Below the pieces are notes generated by a model. It ran no database searches and was not told the origin of the DNA. It saw nothing but the letters and a program-made list of their open reading frames with translations. A stretch of 64,000 nucleotides of DNA from positions 1,116,001 through 1,180,000 of the forward strand of contig JBAJFE010000004.1 of assembly GCA_037903355.1 (NCBI GenBank), given 5' to 3'. This DNA comes from Trichuris trichiura. Its lineage: Eukaryota > Nematoda > Enoplea > Trichinellida > Trichuridae. The position numbers and the translations under genes were made by a program. This document shows, one piece after another, positions 1 through 11,673 of this stretch (position 1 is the first letter of the stretch; each line of letters begins with the position of its first letter).

Positions 1-141
1 CAGTAAGCAGCAAGGTGCCGTGCCTTTTTTTAAAACCTTGATTTAATTTAAAGATTTGAACGGTGTTACAGTAAGTGTAAGTGCGTTTTTTAAAAGTAAA
101 CTTGCATTAAGCCTCAACTGCGCGATTCGAAATGAGCTGCA

Positions 142-3100
142 ATGATTGTTTACGTGGTTTACCCATCGAATGTTAAAAATTTGCCTAACGCACGCGCTTA
201 CCAAAGCGTAATGAAAGTAATAAGTTTGCCGTTGGAATTTTCCGCAGTGATGCAACCACCCAAAGATTTCAGTAAGTTATTTCCTTCAAACACATTTTGC
301 TATTTTTTGAAGCTAATTTCCCCACATTAGTTTTGCTGACCAGGTCTATAATCAACAAAAAACAAAACTGATCTAGCAGTTGTAGGCTTAGACAATAAAA
401 GCCATTTTAGAAAAAAAACAAAAGTTTACCCCGCCGGGATGAGTGTCCCCATATTTGAGCAATTCCATTTCCTCGTAAGGCAACAGAAAAAGGCTTGACT
501 CAGCTATGAATACGTTTAATCAGTATTTCTTAATAAAAGGAGCTGAAACCATATTGCTAAACGAACATTCGTTACATCAGTATGCTTACATGTGTAGTTT
601 GAGGGCCTCAAAAACAATAGCAAAATTAACGCTGATTTTGCTCATTAGAATAAACAAGTTTTTTGTCATAAAAGCTGACCCATTCAGCCCACCTTCCGGA
701 AGCTTACATGGTAAGTTTCTTATACCAGTGAGCTCCCTTATTAAGCACTTCGATTATTCACATTAGATATGATGTCATAACTGAGCAACGTCGCATGTAG
801 CACTTACCCGAAGTAGATATTTGCATATGTAAATGAAATTTCGCATGAACGCAAGCTTTCTTACAACCTTTGATAAGCGTTGATAAAATATTAAAGGAAA
901 ACATTTTGTCTAAAGCTTTCAGAACATTTCCGAACTCGTCATTTGCGGAAAACTGCAGAAATGATTTTTTAAAAAAATTATAATAACAGCCTTTACGCAT
1001 TCCGCGGGTCAGTTCGCGTTGAACTAAGAATTTTTCCCACGTATCTATTATCTTTCTTGACGGCAGCTTTTCCTCCACAAGGAGCAACATTCTGCAAGCG
1101 TTAAACAAGAACGTAACGAACAAATGGAAGGACAATTGCTTATATAGACAAAAGAGTAAAATATGCTTTTCTTTATAGTTACAGAAATTTTGCTTTATAC
1201 TTTACTTGAAAAGCTTTACTGTCGTTACTTAAGGCATGATTGCCATAAACAATTGAAAAAGGGATGGACAGTCATCGATGACGCTCTCGTACAATCTGTA
1301 CAGACTGTAACGTCGTTTCTGCTCTCCTAACAACGAAGTCAGAACTAGGCACCCCATTGCTATCATTCAACGTTGGCCTGGCATAATGAATATCAAGATG
1401 CAATTTAAGCTCTTTCTTTGGAAAAAAACAGTGGAAACCACATAATGATAAACTGCCACATTATTCTTCGTAAGTAAATTGAAGGTTCGCATAAGATAAC
1501 GTTTCGCAATGCAAAGAACGCATTGGTAGTTCAAAATCAGCGCGGGCAAAATAAGAAGCAGAATGACGACTCTTCTAAGCCCATACTTTTCGCTATGCCA
1601 AGACATGAACCAAAGACAACACGTACGCTTCGTAACTATGACGATAAAAAAAATTTTAAAAAGTAATTGTCGTAGAAGATTACCTTAAACTGGTTTATAC
1701 AATAGAAATGATAAAAATTTTAAAAAAACAAAGAATGGCATCCGAATCCGTCAGGCTGGCAATAAAACACCTACGCACGTTATTTCGTGTATACGATAAA
1801 GTTAAACAGAATGAATGAAACCTGCTTAATGTATTGATATTTATTGGTGTCAATTAAAAGAGTTCGTAAGTTGAAGTGTGAAAGCAATAAGGCATACAAA
1901 GTTTGCGTAATATTAGTATTTCAACGAAGCAGCATCAGTTCTTCATAAAAACGTGAAGATGCATTTAAAACTGCGCAGCTGTGAAACGATGTCGCGAAAG
2001 AGAAGACTTTGTACAAAAAGTGGACATTACTTAACAATGCGTACGCCTACAGATGAGACAAAGCAACTGAATAACAAACTAGTCCACTTCGTAACATGCT
2101 AGCCTTGAAAGACGTATGCGCAATAGGGGTCCCAAAAGGAGGAATTTCTAACGCTGCCTTATAAGGAGCTTTTTTTTGCTGAAGGAACCATGGAAGACCT
2201 GCAGCGATACAAGACTTCGCATCAAAGATTAGAGGAGCGTAATGGTGCATCAAATTAAAGCAAGCATTGAACATGACAATGTGCCATGTGGATCATTGGC
2301 GAATAGAACGAATTTTCGGCCAATTATGTTTGTAGAACATCGAACCGCCGCTGAGAAGTGGCACACTTAAAGTTTGACCCAAAACGATTGTCGCCAGCCG
2401 GTTTCTTCAACTTTTGCGTGGTCAGGTCATGGCTTTCCCGTCTTACTTTGCAAGAGTTATCACGTTTGGGCCAGTACACTTCGCTGTTAGTGCGTATACC
2501 GACCAATGGCTAACATGCCAATGACGCAATGCCTTTTTCTTTTTTCCTTTTTAACCGTCTGCCCCCAAGGTAAGCACCTATCGAACACTACGCAATTATG
2601 CCGGACGATCGAACGATTTCAAAATTAAGCGTCTGCCCAACTTGCCAAATTTATCGATCGCGCGCAACAGTCGGACAACTGCATGGTATGGAGTAGCTGG
2701 GGTCCTTGCACGTGGATCAAAGGTCCGACGCCCAATCATCGATGGAACAAACCGTATTTTAGACAGCTGTCAACTATGTGTCAAAAAGGCGTTTTTTATT
2801 CCAAACTGGAAGAATACTTTGGAGCAGCGCTCAACAACGCCATAGCATATTTGAAATCAATTACGCAGGACACGAAGCCTTGCGGCATGTGCGCCTATAG
2901 GCAGTCGTGCGGATTCAAATGCACCCGAAGGTAGGTTCGATTTTACTTCCAATAGAGCCTTTCTTTCAGCCCGCCTTCTATAGACTACATAAGTTCCATA
3001 AGGGGATAAAAATTTTTCAAACAACACGGAGCATTTGGGGCAGTCTTGATGATATAAACCTAAGGGTAATCGAAGAAAGTAAAATAATACAAAACAGTAA

Positions 3101-5374
3101 TGCGGTAAGGATAAATAAAATGGATTAAGAAGTCTTCCAGTTTTTCTTTGCATTTTAATTTTCGGAAGTCGTATTATCTTTCGTGGATGACTTTATACGT
3201 CGAATAATTGCGAAGAGAAAAGATACTTTGGGAAAACGAAAATTCAAAAAAAACTATAAGACATTTCATCCTTACCGCCATTTCTTATCTCATCCTTGTT
3301 AATACCTTGTGTTATCGCTTATCCGCAATCTACGCTCTTTTAAGCACGCACATTTTTTCTTTAAAAGCTATGACGGCACACAACCAGATTATGATAACCT
3401 TTTTTCCCCATTAATTTGTAAATTTCAACTTGAAAACGCTGCTAAGACTGCCTGCGGTATTTGTGTGAAACTCAGTAATTCTAGGAAGCATAGCAGACTA
3501 GGAAACATGAAGGCAATACTGCAAAAAAATTGTTTTCAAACTTATAATAACTCATGTCATATCTGCTGCTCCGTATGTTAGTAGTTTCTCCTCCCAATTT
3601 CACAAGTCTGAAATCTGCAGCGCTCTTAAGTTTAAATTAGGAAGGAATATTGAAAAGCTTATTAAATTTGATTTACAAAAGCCTTATTTTTAGTTGAAAC
3701 ACTTAGAAACCTTCAGAGTTAACGAAGGACAAAAATTTAAATATTAATTTCAAGGCTGACATTTCATATGCAGACAGAGTGAACTACTGAACTGAATTTC
3801 GCCGGACGAAAAGCTGAAGCCCTGAATTGCACTTGGCTGGCCGTTCACATGTACTGTACAGTCGGCCAGTCGTCACGGCAAACCATTGGGAGCAGCGTTG
3901 GTCACCTTTTTCTTTCATAATTTTATTCAAGACCAAAATCTGTATTATTTAAGCGTAAGGGCGGTAGGCTATAAAACTTAGAAAACTTAGCACTGCAAAA
4001 ATAAGGCAAGTTGGCTCAATAATCAGTCAAAAAACACAAAAATAAACAAATAATCGATTTTTTAAAATCATAAATGATCAGTAGATGGCAACTGGCGACT
4101 GGAAGTAGGCGCTTGGCTAATCGGTCATACTTTTAGGAAGCACACCGACAGCAACAAATATATTAACCGTCTGTTCGTAGCAGAGAGTCTTTGCGAAGCC
4201 AAAGATCTCAACGGCATTGGTCAAGATAAAGCTTGCCATACGTCCTACGAAATGCTGCCTAAGACAAACGACGAATGCCAAATTTGGCCCAACCCATCTA
4301 TAAGACTACCCAACGTCACTGGGCAATACAGAAGCATAGTCAACGATATAAAGCTTGCCAACTGTCACAAGACTGTGTAAGTACACTAATAGTTAATTTT
4401 TAAAATACTTTAAGCTTTTGTCTTACGCCAGCATAGCTCTCGTCCTTTAAGCGAACATATTCAATTCCCGCAGTTCGATATGCATTTAATTCTGTTGTAA
4501 GAGCCCCTCCGTATTTATGCAAAAACCGCTAAGCTTTATAATTCAAACAATTTTGAAAAGTTTACCCTAAAAGTGATGTCAGCCGAAACGACGGCAAAAA
4601 GCTATCTCGGATCTTGCACATCCTTTCTTTCCCGCTGTCATACTGTAGGTCTGCCGGCCATCTTGCCCTGCCCTAAGCCTAAAGTTTATGTCTTGGCTTA
4701 GGCTTGGATAATCCAAAAAAAGGTGATTGGCGTGCTCTCCAATAAAGGCACAACATGCTAACGGCATGCTTGCTAGAAAGGAACCTGCCGGCAAACCTAC
4801 AGTATGATGCCTGGGAGGAAAGGAGGCGCAAGATGCGTAATCTCTAAAATATTTCGAACCTCTGTTCTGCTGATCTTATTCTAGTATTTTCAAGTTTAAA
4901 CATTGATATCATCTCTATTATTCATTTTAATGATAGATATACCGCACGGAAGGAAAGTAGGAGCGCTTCTCTGCCTTGATAAATCATTATTCATCATATA
5001 AAAGCGTAGGTAAGCGCAATAGAATAATTAGGAAATCTTCTTTAAAAGAGATATTGAAGAAAAGTACGCAAACTGTCTTCCGATCGCTCAACCGCCGCAT
5101 ACTATTTTTTCTTCGTCTTAAGCTGGCTTTAGCGCAATCTTTCATGGATACTTAAGAAAAGTTGCGCTATATATGGCTAAATGAAAGCAATACCTTTTCA
5201 AGCGATTCAATATGTGAAAGGTTATATATTTCAGCGATCGCCGTGGCAAGACTGTATGCCGCTGCTGCTGCCACCCGTATCGACCTGATCCAAAAACTTG
5301 GAAGTGCATTCGGATGGGTTCCTAAAACTAAAAGGATGGCAGATCGATGTAGTCAAGCATTGCTTCAGTTTTAA
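142..5374 (+). CDS. Unknown protein with a thrombospondin type-1-like motif, five-exon model
   Basis: I do not recognise the gene. A phase-consistent model joins exons 142-271, 675-710, 2630-2930, 4137-4376 and 5203-5374 (292 codons plus TAA). Every junction is GT-AG and the phases close (1, 1, 2, 2). Exon 3 encodes WSSWGPC at about residues 76-82, the WxxWxxC core of a thrombospondin type-1 repeat. Several cysteines follow (PCGMC, then CGFKC), and exon 4 adds four more spaced cysteines. A cysteine-rich extracellular fold is therefore likely. The C-terminal exon is alanine-rich and then basic. No clear signal peptide follows the chosen ATG, so the true start may lie in an unseen upstream exon. 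The 36-nt exon 2 and the last acceptor are the weakest parts; exons 3 and 4 are the strongest. The next gene lies on the opposite strand, tail to tail, 123 nt away. Confidence 0.5.
4618..4800. repeat. Dispersed repeat, copy A
   Basis: About 180 nt closely resembles 11674-11850 in the same orientation. Shared blocks include GTCATACTGTA, a region rich in CCTAAGCC/GGCTTAGG, and GGCRTGCTCTCCA followed by GCACAACA and GCTTGC. The centre is partly self-complementary (AAGCCTAA against TTAGGCTT), so it may be a decayed MITE. It lies in the last intron of the thrombospondin-like gene model. Confidence 0.6.
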
Positions 5375-5497
5375 AGCAAAATTTTTACATTCGAATGGAA
5401 ATCACTTCTCGCGTGATTGTTCGCATTAAAGATTTCCTATTCTTCCCGCTCATCGTCGACGCGCGCGTTCGCCAATGTTCAAATCTTCTCGTAAACG

Positions 5498-8400
5498 TTA
5501 GTCAGGCGCGAATTGTTCATCAAATTCTTTTTTCGTTATTTTCTTCCTTTTCAACCGCTTCAGAAGTCTGTAGTCATTGTCAAGCTCGGCCAAATCGCGA
5601 GAGTCAATAACCGAGCGACCGCGACGTTTTTTAGATTTATTTAAATCAGTTTTTTGTCGGTTTGTGCGGCATTTCTTGCTGACATTTCCACGCTCCTGTC
5701 GAATACTTTGCCTCTGCTCTTCGGATTTGGGATTACTGTAGGGTATTGAAGATGTATTCACCGAAGATCGAACAAAACCACTTGTGTCACGTGCTTTGAG
5801 TTCTCGCATCACCGGAAATCGCAGAAGACCAAAACAATAAGCCAAATTCACAACGTCCAACTCTGCGTGGGCGGCGGGTAAAAATAGTCGAGATGTTACG
5901 AAGCTTTGTGCCTACCTTTAAAATCACAAACAATATGGCAATCGCGCAAAAGATAAGCTTGAATGTAGCCTACAAAGGCTTTTGTACCAAGTTCAAGAAT
6001 TTCCCTGAAGAAGAAAAAACTTGAACTAGTAAAAAAGGAGGCGAAAATATGAAAAATACAAAACCTCGAATTGGCAGCTCTTGCTCGAAGTTTATCGCGC
6101 ATCTTTAAGCACAGCTCTTCTGGACACTGGATGTTCAATCTGCGCAGTTTAACGTTGAGACTTTTGGTCAAGAAATCGGCGTAACCTTCTTCGTTTGGCA
6201 TAAGAAGTATTAGCGCGTTACCCGGCTTGCCCAGGCGGGCAGTTCTACCGCAACGATGCACAAACCAACTGAAAAATAAGAAAGCAAAATACACGTCAAT
6301 TATTTTTCCACAGAAGAGCATTGGTACTTCGACTGTCTTGGAGGATCGAATTGAACAACCCAATCGATATCGGCAATATCAACTCCGCGCGTCATCACGT
6401 CCGTGGTTATTAGCATACCTTCGGACAGCGACTGAAAATGATCGAACAACTTTTGTCTTTGATGCTGCTTTTTGCCGTGAAGTAACAGTACGGAGGTGGC
6501 ATTTTTGAAGGTCTTCTCCAAATAGCTGCCAAAGTAGTCAACGCAACGGCAAGTATTGAAAAATACTAATACTTTCTTCGTTTTGTGTTTTTTCAAAAAC
6601 TTAACCAAAGCGAGGAATTTCGCTTGCGCGGGAACAACCTAAATTCTTCTCGTACAGTACGCAATGCTCGTCGGCTGGCTTTAACTGAAAATACAAAAAC
6701 GGTCTTACCGCGTAATACATCTTCAAACTGAACGGAACAGTCTCCGAAGGAGGTTGGTCACGAAAAGCTTTTTCTGGCTGTCCGCTGCTGCTGAGTAACT
6801 GCTCCTCTCCGCCGACTACAATTCTGCTCGGATTGCGCATTCCAGCCTTTACCAACTCTTCCATACGTTCTGGCATAGTAGCGGAGAAAAGACCTGTGCG
6901 CCTTGTTTTTGGAAGGTTATCCATTATGGATGACAAGCTGCAAACAGAAGGGTGCCAACCTTAGCCATATGTTTTATTTTTATTTATTGAAACGCTATAC
7001 GAGTCAGCTGCTGAAAAACATTGCACTATGAACACTTTGGGAATTAAAAAATGAGTAAAATATTTATTTGAGGATGAGTAGCTGTTATCGACAGCATACT
7101 ACACTAGTTGAGGTCGAATGGGCAAAACTATACCTTGTGGAAAAGCCCAAGTCCAACAGCCGATCCGCTTCGTCCAAAATGAGTACTTCAAGTGATCTCA
7201 TGCATGCTTTCAAATCTAAATCCAACTCCTTTCTATCGGTGAGCAATTGAAGCCGCCCGGGAGTAGCTATTACAATGTTGCCCCTGAAAAAAGTGAAACT
7301 CAGCAGCAAATCGCCTACGGGACGGCATTCTTGCCCATCGATTTTGAATTTGACAACGTCCTTGCGCACTTTACGTCCTCCAACGAACAGAATCACTCGC
7401 AGAGGTGCAACTGACAAAAACGCTTCGAACACCGCCTTGACCTGGCCGGCAAGTTCTCTGCTGGGCACGAGAACAACTGCCCCTATCTGCAAAACTTTGT
7501 CTGCTATTCAAGCTCATTCAAATGACGTTTGCATTACGCACACCACAGACAAGTTCGTAAACTTTTACTAGACACACCTTCTATCGGATCGATTTACTTA
7601 GCGACCCTTCATTTGAGCTTGGGCATTTTATTTATGCGCAACGAACTCGGTCTAGCCGTAAACCATCAGAAAAGGGTTTCCAATTCATTATTGGAACACG
7701 CATCAAATCAGAATGACGCAGCGTTACAGTAGCGAAAAAAAAACATTTCGATAAAGCGCGTTATGAATAGACTAATAATTAGTCACGCAGATTACCCGCT
7801 CAAGAGACCCATACCGCCGCGACGAAGCCGGATGGAAAGCGACTTGAAAGCTCCCAAACACTTTGCCTTCACTCTGCCGCATTAAGTAGATCTACCGTGC
7901 GATAGTGGGTGAGAAATAGAGTTGATAATAAATAAAATCGAAAGGTAAACGGAAAACTGAAAAAAGAAGACTTTCGGACCTACCTTATGGAGTAGATCGA
8001 CTTTATGCTGCCCAATGGTTTATATGAGGATGATTGTAGCATCGATCCCGAAGGATTCGCGTTTTTACATATTACTAATATGCATAGTATGGCTTTGCGG
8101 GAATATAGTCGGACCGTGACGAAATAACCCAATATTCAACAAGAAACTCAACTGTAAAAAGTAAGGTTTTAAATCATAGATCGTTAAAAATAGGCAACCG
8201 CACCTCTGGGTTTAAGGCCTCTTGCCGATGGTTCGGTTTGGCCAGCTGTTTGCACAGAGAGTCATAGCTACTCACTCAGTTTACCCGGTTTGGGTTTAAG
8301 GCTTAAGCCTAAGCATAAAATGAAGCTTGAGGCTATTCATCAGTCTAAGGCTTGAAGCGGAATGTCAGCCAGAGAAGAACGTCTGTTGCCGTATAACTTC

Positions 8401-8889
8401 GAAGCTTAGAGTCTTTGTCATCAGCGTTAATGGGCGAACAGAGCCTATAAGCCTCACCCATTCATTTTATCACTACTGATGCTTTACATTGAATAGATGT
8501 TCCGGAAGCGCTTTGTTCTCTTAGCAAACGCTTAAAACGTTTAACGACGTAGCCGTAACATTTGACTTCATTCCCGCTTCACTAAATCTGCCACCGAACA
8601 AAAAGTTTGTATTTTTTTAACATTAATGAAACACTTTTGATTTGCCAGCTGAATTGGACTAAGGAGCAAAATAAATATAATGCCGTAAGTAAAATAATAA
8701 AATATACATATAACGAAGATTTAAGAATAAATAGGAATATAAATATATCACCTCATCTTTTTTCCATTTCTTCTTGGCCTTCATCAAGATTTCAATAACT
8801 GGTAGTGCATAGGATAGAGTTTTGCCGCTGCCCGTCGGAGCCTGGACGATAACGTCTTTGCGTGAAAGGAATTCTGCTATGCATCGTTT
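5498..8889 (-). CDS. DDX55: DEAD-box ATP-dependent RNA helicase, DDX55/Spb4 type (5' exon missing)
   Basis: This is an RNA helicase of the DDX55/Spb4 branch; yeast Spb4 acts in 60S ribosomal subunit assembly in the nucleolus. Minus-strand exons are 8889-8752, 7486-7335, 7283-7134, 6937-6709, 6638-6334, 6268-6065, 6004-5916 and 5862-5498, all in phase (543 residues read). Motifs appear in order: APTGSGKT (I), VPSREL (Ia), ATPGRL (Ib), [12 protein letters not shown] (II), SAT (III), VLVFFNT (IV), TRGVDI (V) and [10 protein letters not shown] (VI). The Spb4-type C-terminal domain follows ([10 protein letters not shown], then [17 protein letters not shown]), with a basic tail containing [19 protein letters not shown]. 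The intron at 7284-7334 uses a GC-AG pair. There is no in-frame ATG before the first exon seen and no Q-motif exon was found, so the N-terminal 30-40 residues are missing from the model. Confidence 0.95.
7487..8751 (-). other. Large intron of the DDX55 gene
   Basis: The stretch separates the helicase exon ending KKWKKDE from the exon starting [12 protein letters not shown]. The donor is GTGATA and the acceptor is TTTTGCAG. It is far longer than the other introns of this gene (51-196 nt). Around 8290-8350 there are short GGCTTAAGCC-like words resembling the dispersed repeat at 4618 and 11674. I see no coding exon in it on either strand. Confidence 0.7.
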
Positions 8890-9027
8890 CTGGAAAACCA
8901 AACAGAAAGTGGAAAAATTCTTTATTCGTCCATTTATAGGCAAAGGCGGAGATTCATTTTGCCCGCAAAAGGAGCTGCGTTACAAAAACACTGCCTACAT
9001 CCTAGGACTCAAGCAACGGAAAACAAT

Positions 9028-9219
9028 TCAATCAACAGGACGCAACGTTATGAATCTAGACAACACAATGGCTACCATAAAGGATCCTATAACGACTAGA
9101 AATGCTGTCAGATAGAAAGTATCTTCGTCGAAAATGTCGGTGAATTTTGGCACAGCCTCGTTGATGCGACGAATCAGATTGACCTTCCAGCTGTGCTGCG
9201 AAAGTCGAGCGCCGTACAT
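9028..9219 (-). CDS. Small single-pass membrane protein, 63 residues
   Basis: Family not recognised. The frame starts at ATG 9219 and ends with TGA. It encodes a basic N-terminus (WKVNLIRRINEAV), an acidic patch (FDEDTF), then one hydrophobic stretch (YLTAFLVVIGSFMVAIVL) followed by SRFITLRPVD. That pattern reads as a single transmembrane helix with short tails. A strong acceptor (GGCTTTTAG) lies 31 nt upstream of the ATG, so this may be a complete trans-spliced gene rather than an exon. It lies on the same strand between IPPK (stop 527 nt upstream of this ATG) and the first visible DDX55 exon (138 nt downstream). The hydrophobic segment, clean start and stop and splice signal argue for a real gene. 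It could instead be an exon of a neighbour. Confidence 0.6.
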   Translation of the reverse strand: MYGARLSQHSWKVNLIRRINEAVPKFTDIFDEDTFYLTAFLVVIGSFMVAIVLSRFITLRPVD

Positions 9220-9746
9220 CTTAACGGTGCAAAGCAACGGGCTTCACCAGCTAAAAGCCATAAACACAATCTGAACTCTCGGAAATTATTAAGCGGAACG
9301 AATCGACTTCATTATCCATACTATTATTTCGACATAAGTTGCAATGCAAATACTATCGCGGCTTGAAGGTAATTTATAAAAAGCAAAACATTTGTTACTT
9401 GGACTACTGTAGGTTCTTCGAAGCCGAATTTCTGTTCTACCACAACACTGAGTTCCAAGTTTATTGGTACGTCCTTCCACATTATTTTTCCCTTCTCTAC
9501 AGCACTGGCAAAACGATACCTTTACGTATTTGCAGGGTTGTTAATGTCATTGCGGAACGTACAACCAAACTAATCTGGACAAGGTTATCACTTAAATGTT
9601 TGCGACTAAAAAACGAAACCAGACTAACATTTGACATAAAGATTACTATTTCTCAACGCTAACAGAACTATCGAAGCAAAGCTAATCAATTTTTTTAATG
9701 ACAATTGGAAAAAAACAAAAGGTACCGCGCGAAGTGATAATCAAGG

Positions 9747-10973
9747 TCATGGTACGCAAGGTGGTCTTTTTGTTTTCCAGTTGCTTTCGTTAACGAGCTT
9801 AAGTGCATCTTCAAGTCGACTAGCATAAGAAACGAGCTTGGCGGGCGACTTGTAGTCAAGGTCTATTAACCTCATACGGTAGACGACAAAGCATCCGCAG
9901 GGGAGCTCTAAGGCAGGCAATTTGGACGTTTGTGGCTTGCGCAAAAAAATCTTCATTGTGATCATGATGGAGCAATCTCTCAAGCTGGCAGTTATCATCG
10001 AGCGTAAGGCGTTTGCTCTTACCGAGACAGGTGTATTTTGAAATATCCTAGTCGGATCGCTTGCCGTGCCAGCATCTTCTGATCTTTTCATCAGCTCCTT
10101 AAAGCATTTTGAAATTGCAAATGGCCCTTCGATATCTCGCTTTTGCAACAACAACATGTACTGCAGCAACGGAATGTTCGGCACTAAACACTCGGAGTCG
10201 TCTGGGTCTTCGACGTAATTGCAAGTTAAAATCTTGGCGATCAGTTTTGCAAAATCCTCTCCCTGAGCAATACCATTAACACAACGATGGCCGAATAACT
10301 TATCCAAGTCGGTGGGGTTGGCTACTGTCTGTTGGCTGGAGTGCACAAGCTGGCCATTTTTAAACACCTTCATATTTGCATGTGGTATCTTTACCAGTGA
10401 CTTAACGGCATGGTGTACTCGTTTGAAATCGAGACTGTACAAATCTAGCGGGCAAAAATCGTACATACTTTCGTAGGTGCCATTTCGACTTTTCACCATC
10501 TGCAGCAAGCAGTTGCTACAGTAAGGTGAAACCCTGCGTAAGCTGAGCGGAAAGAAACCCTGCTTTGGCTTAATTTCCACCGTGACAGTGTTGCTCATCG
10601 ACTCGGGAGAAAATTCCGTGAAGTAGCAAAGGTCTGGGAGTTCCATTGCATAAACGGTTGACTCCGAAGTTTGCCGTGCAACGGAAACGGGATGACGTTG
10701 AAAATGTGGCACGCTTTCCAACAAGGATACGTCCAAACTTATCAGCTGTGGCACAGCGACCACGTGTCGCTTAAACAATCGTGACATAACAAAGCAAAAG
10801 GTCGTATTATCTGACATTTCATAGTAATTCTCGTCGTCGTCTGTACTAAACGTCTTCCGGACCCTCCAAACGTATCGCGCACCATTTCGCTCAAATCCAA
10901 TCACTATGTGGCAGTTGCCTTCCCCTCGAAAATATGCTATAGCAGCTGGTCTGTCCGATACAGCAACGTTCAT
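9747..10973 (-). CDS. IPPK: Inositol-pentakisphosphate 2-kinase, intronless
   Basis: This enzyme transfers phosphate from ATP to the 2-position of inositol 1,3,4,5,6-pentakisphosphate, making phytate (InsP6), a soluble cofactor in mRNA export and other nuclear processes. The 408-residue frame carries the N-terminal glycine-rich element (YFRGEGNCHIVIGF, residues 14-27), VWRVRK at 35-40, the family signature VEIKPKQGFF (132-141), a zinc-site-like YCSNC (151-155) and the CPLDLYS block (174-180). Later blocks are shorter than in the human protein (about 490 residues), but the domain looks complete. The coding region has no introns, unlike its neighbours. A consensus acceptor (TTTTTATTTCAG) ends 7 nt before the ATG, so the mRNA is probably trans-spliced or has a 5' UTR intron. 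Confidence 0.93.
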   Translation of the reverse strand: MNVAVSDRPAAIAYFRGEGNCHIVIGFERNGARYVWRVRKTFSTDDDENYYEMSDNTTFCFVMSRLFKRHVVAVPQLISLDVSLLESVPHFQRHPVSVARQTSESTVYAMELPDLCYFTEFSPESMSNTVTVEIKPKQGFFPLSLRRVSPYCSNCLLQMVKSRNGTYESMYDFCPLDLYSLDFKRVHHAVKSLVKIPHANMKVFKNGQLVHSSQQTVANPTDLDKLFGHRCVNGIAQGEDFAKLIAKILTCNYVEDPDDSECLVPNIPLLQYMLLLQKRDIEGPFAISKCFKELMKRSEDAGTASDPTRIFQNTPVSVRANALRSMITASLRDCSIMITMKIFLRKPQTSKLPALELPCGCFVVYRMRLIDLDYKSPAKLVSYASRLEDALKLVNESNWKTKRPPCVP

Positions 10974-10980
10974 AGCGACT

Positions 10981-10998
10981 CTGAAATAAAAATTTCAG
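10981..10998 (-). promoter_or_regulatory. Splice acceptor 7 nt upstream of the IPPK start codon
   Basis: On the minus strand the sequence reads CTGAAATTTTTATTTCAG and the ATG begins 7 nt later. The polypyrimidine tract and TTTCAG match the nematode acceptor consensus. With no in-frame coding upstream, it is a candidate spliced-leader site or the end of a 5' UTR intron. Confidence 0.55.
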
Positions 10999-11673
10999 CT
11001 TTGAGGCTATGAACGCGCTAGCATAAATAAGCCGCACGGTTCATATTCAAGGGAAGCACAGTACATTGATTCATAGCAAAAGCAAAGGTACAGTAACCCA
11101 AAGTTAGAAAGGAACAATTAGAAATCAAGTTCAACTGTTTTCTAACAAGCTTAAAGATGTATAATGCGATGGCCACTTTAACGCAGCAATGTTGTTTAAT
11201 AAAATAGGCGCTAAGAAGGCAAAATAAAGTAGTAAAAGTTAAAGAAGGTATTATCGAACATGACTATCAAGCCTTAGTCGCGTAACGGGGCTTTTTCCAG
11301 CGAGCAGACAAGTTTTTAAACAAAATCATCGTATTTTCGGATATCTGGTGGTCCAGCAGCCTACAATCACGTAAATTACAAAAACCTGCATTTTTTAAAA
11401 ATAAGTGGAACGTCTGTCTGTTTTACACAACAAGTTATACTGCAAGACAAAATATTAAAAAATTGCAGCCAAATATTGAATAGAGTAGCCTGCGTAGGCG
11501 CAACGCCTCTTTAAAGGGTATGCAGGATGTGTATCAGTCCCGACTACATTATTTGCCCAGGAATAGAATTCGAAAAGCACAGTTAGTGCCAACGTTTTTC
11601 GCTACTGTTACGTTGCGCTCCAGCGCGCATTGTCATCAGAAAAAAAAGTAGCAAAATCAGGATCTTGTCTCAT

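Noticed and set aside
5896..6363. A continuous 155-codon frame as a single helicase exon
   Set aside because: It runs through the 60-nt intron at 6005-6064, and its upstream part reads the intron at 6269-6333. Removing both restores the family sequence.
6639..6708. Two very short introns (24 and 22 nt) flanking a small exon in DDX55
   Set aside because: A single 70-nt intron with GTAAGA donor and TTTAG acceptor gives a better family match ([19 protein letters not shown]).
9339..9662. Plus-strand frame of 107 codons upstream of the small membrane gene
   Set aside because: Aromatic-rich composition without motifs, splice signals or family resemblance; it lies in the gap between two minus-strand genes.
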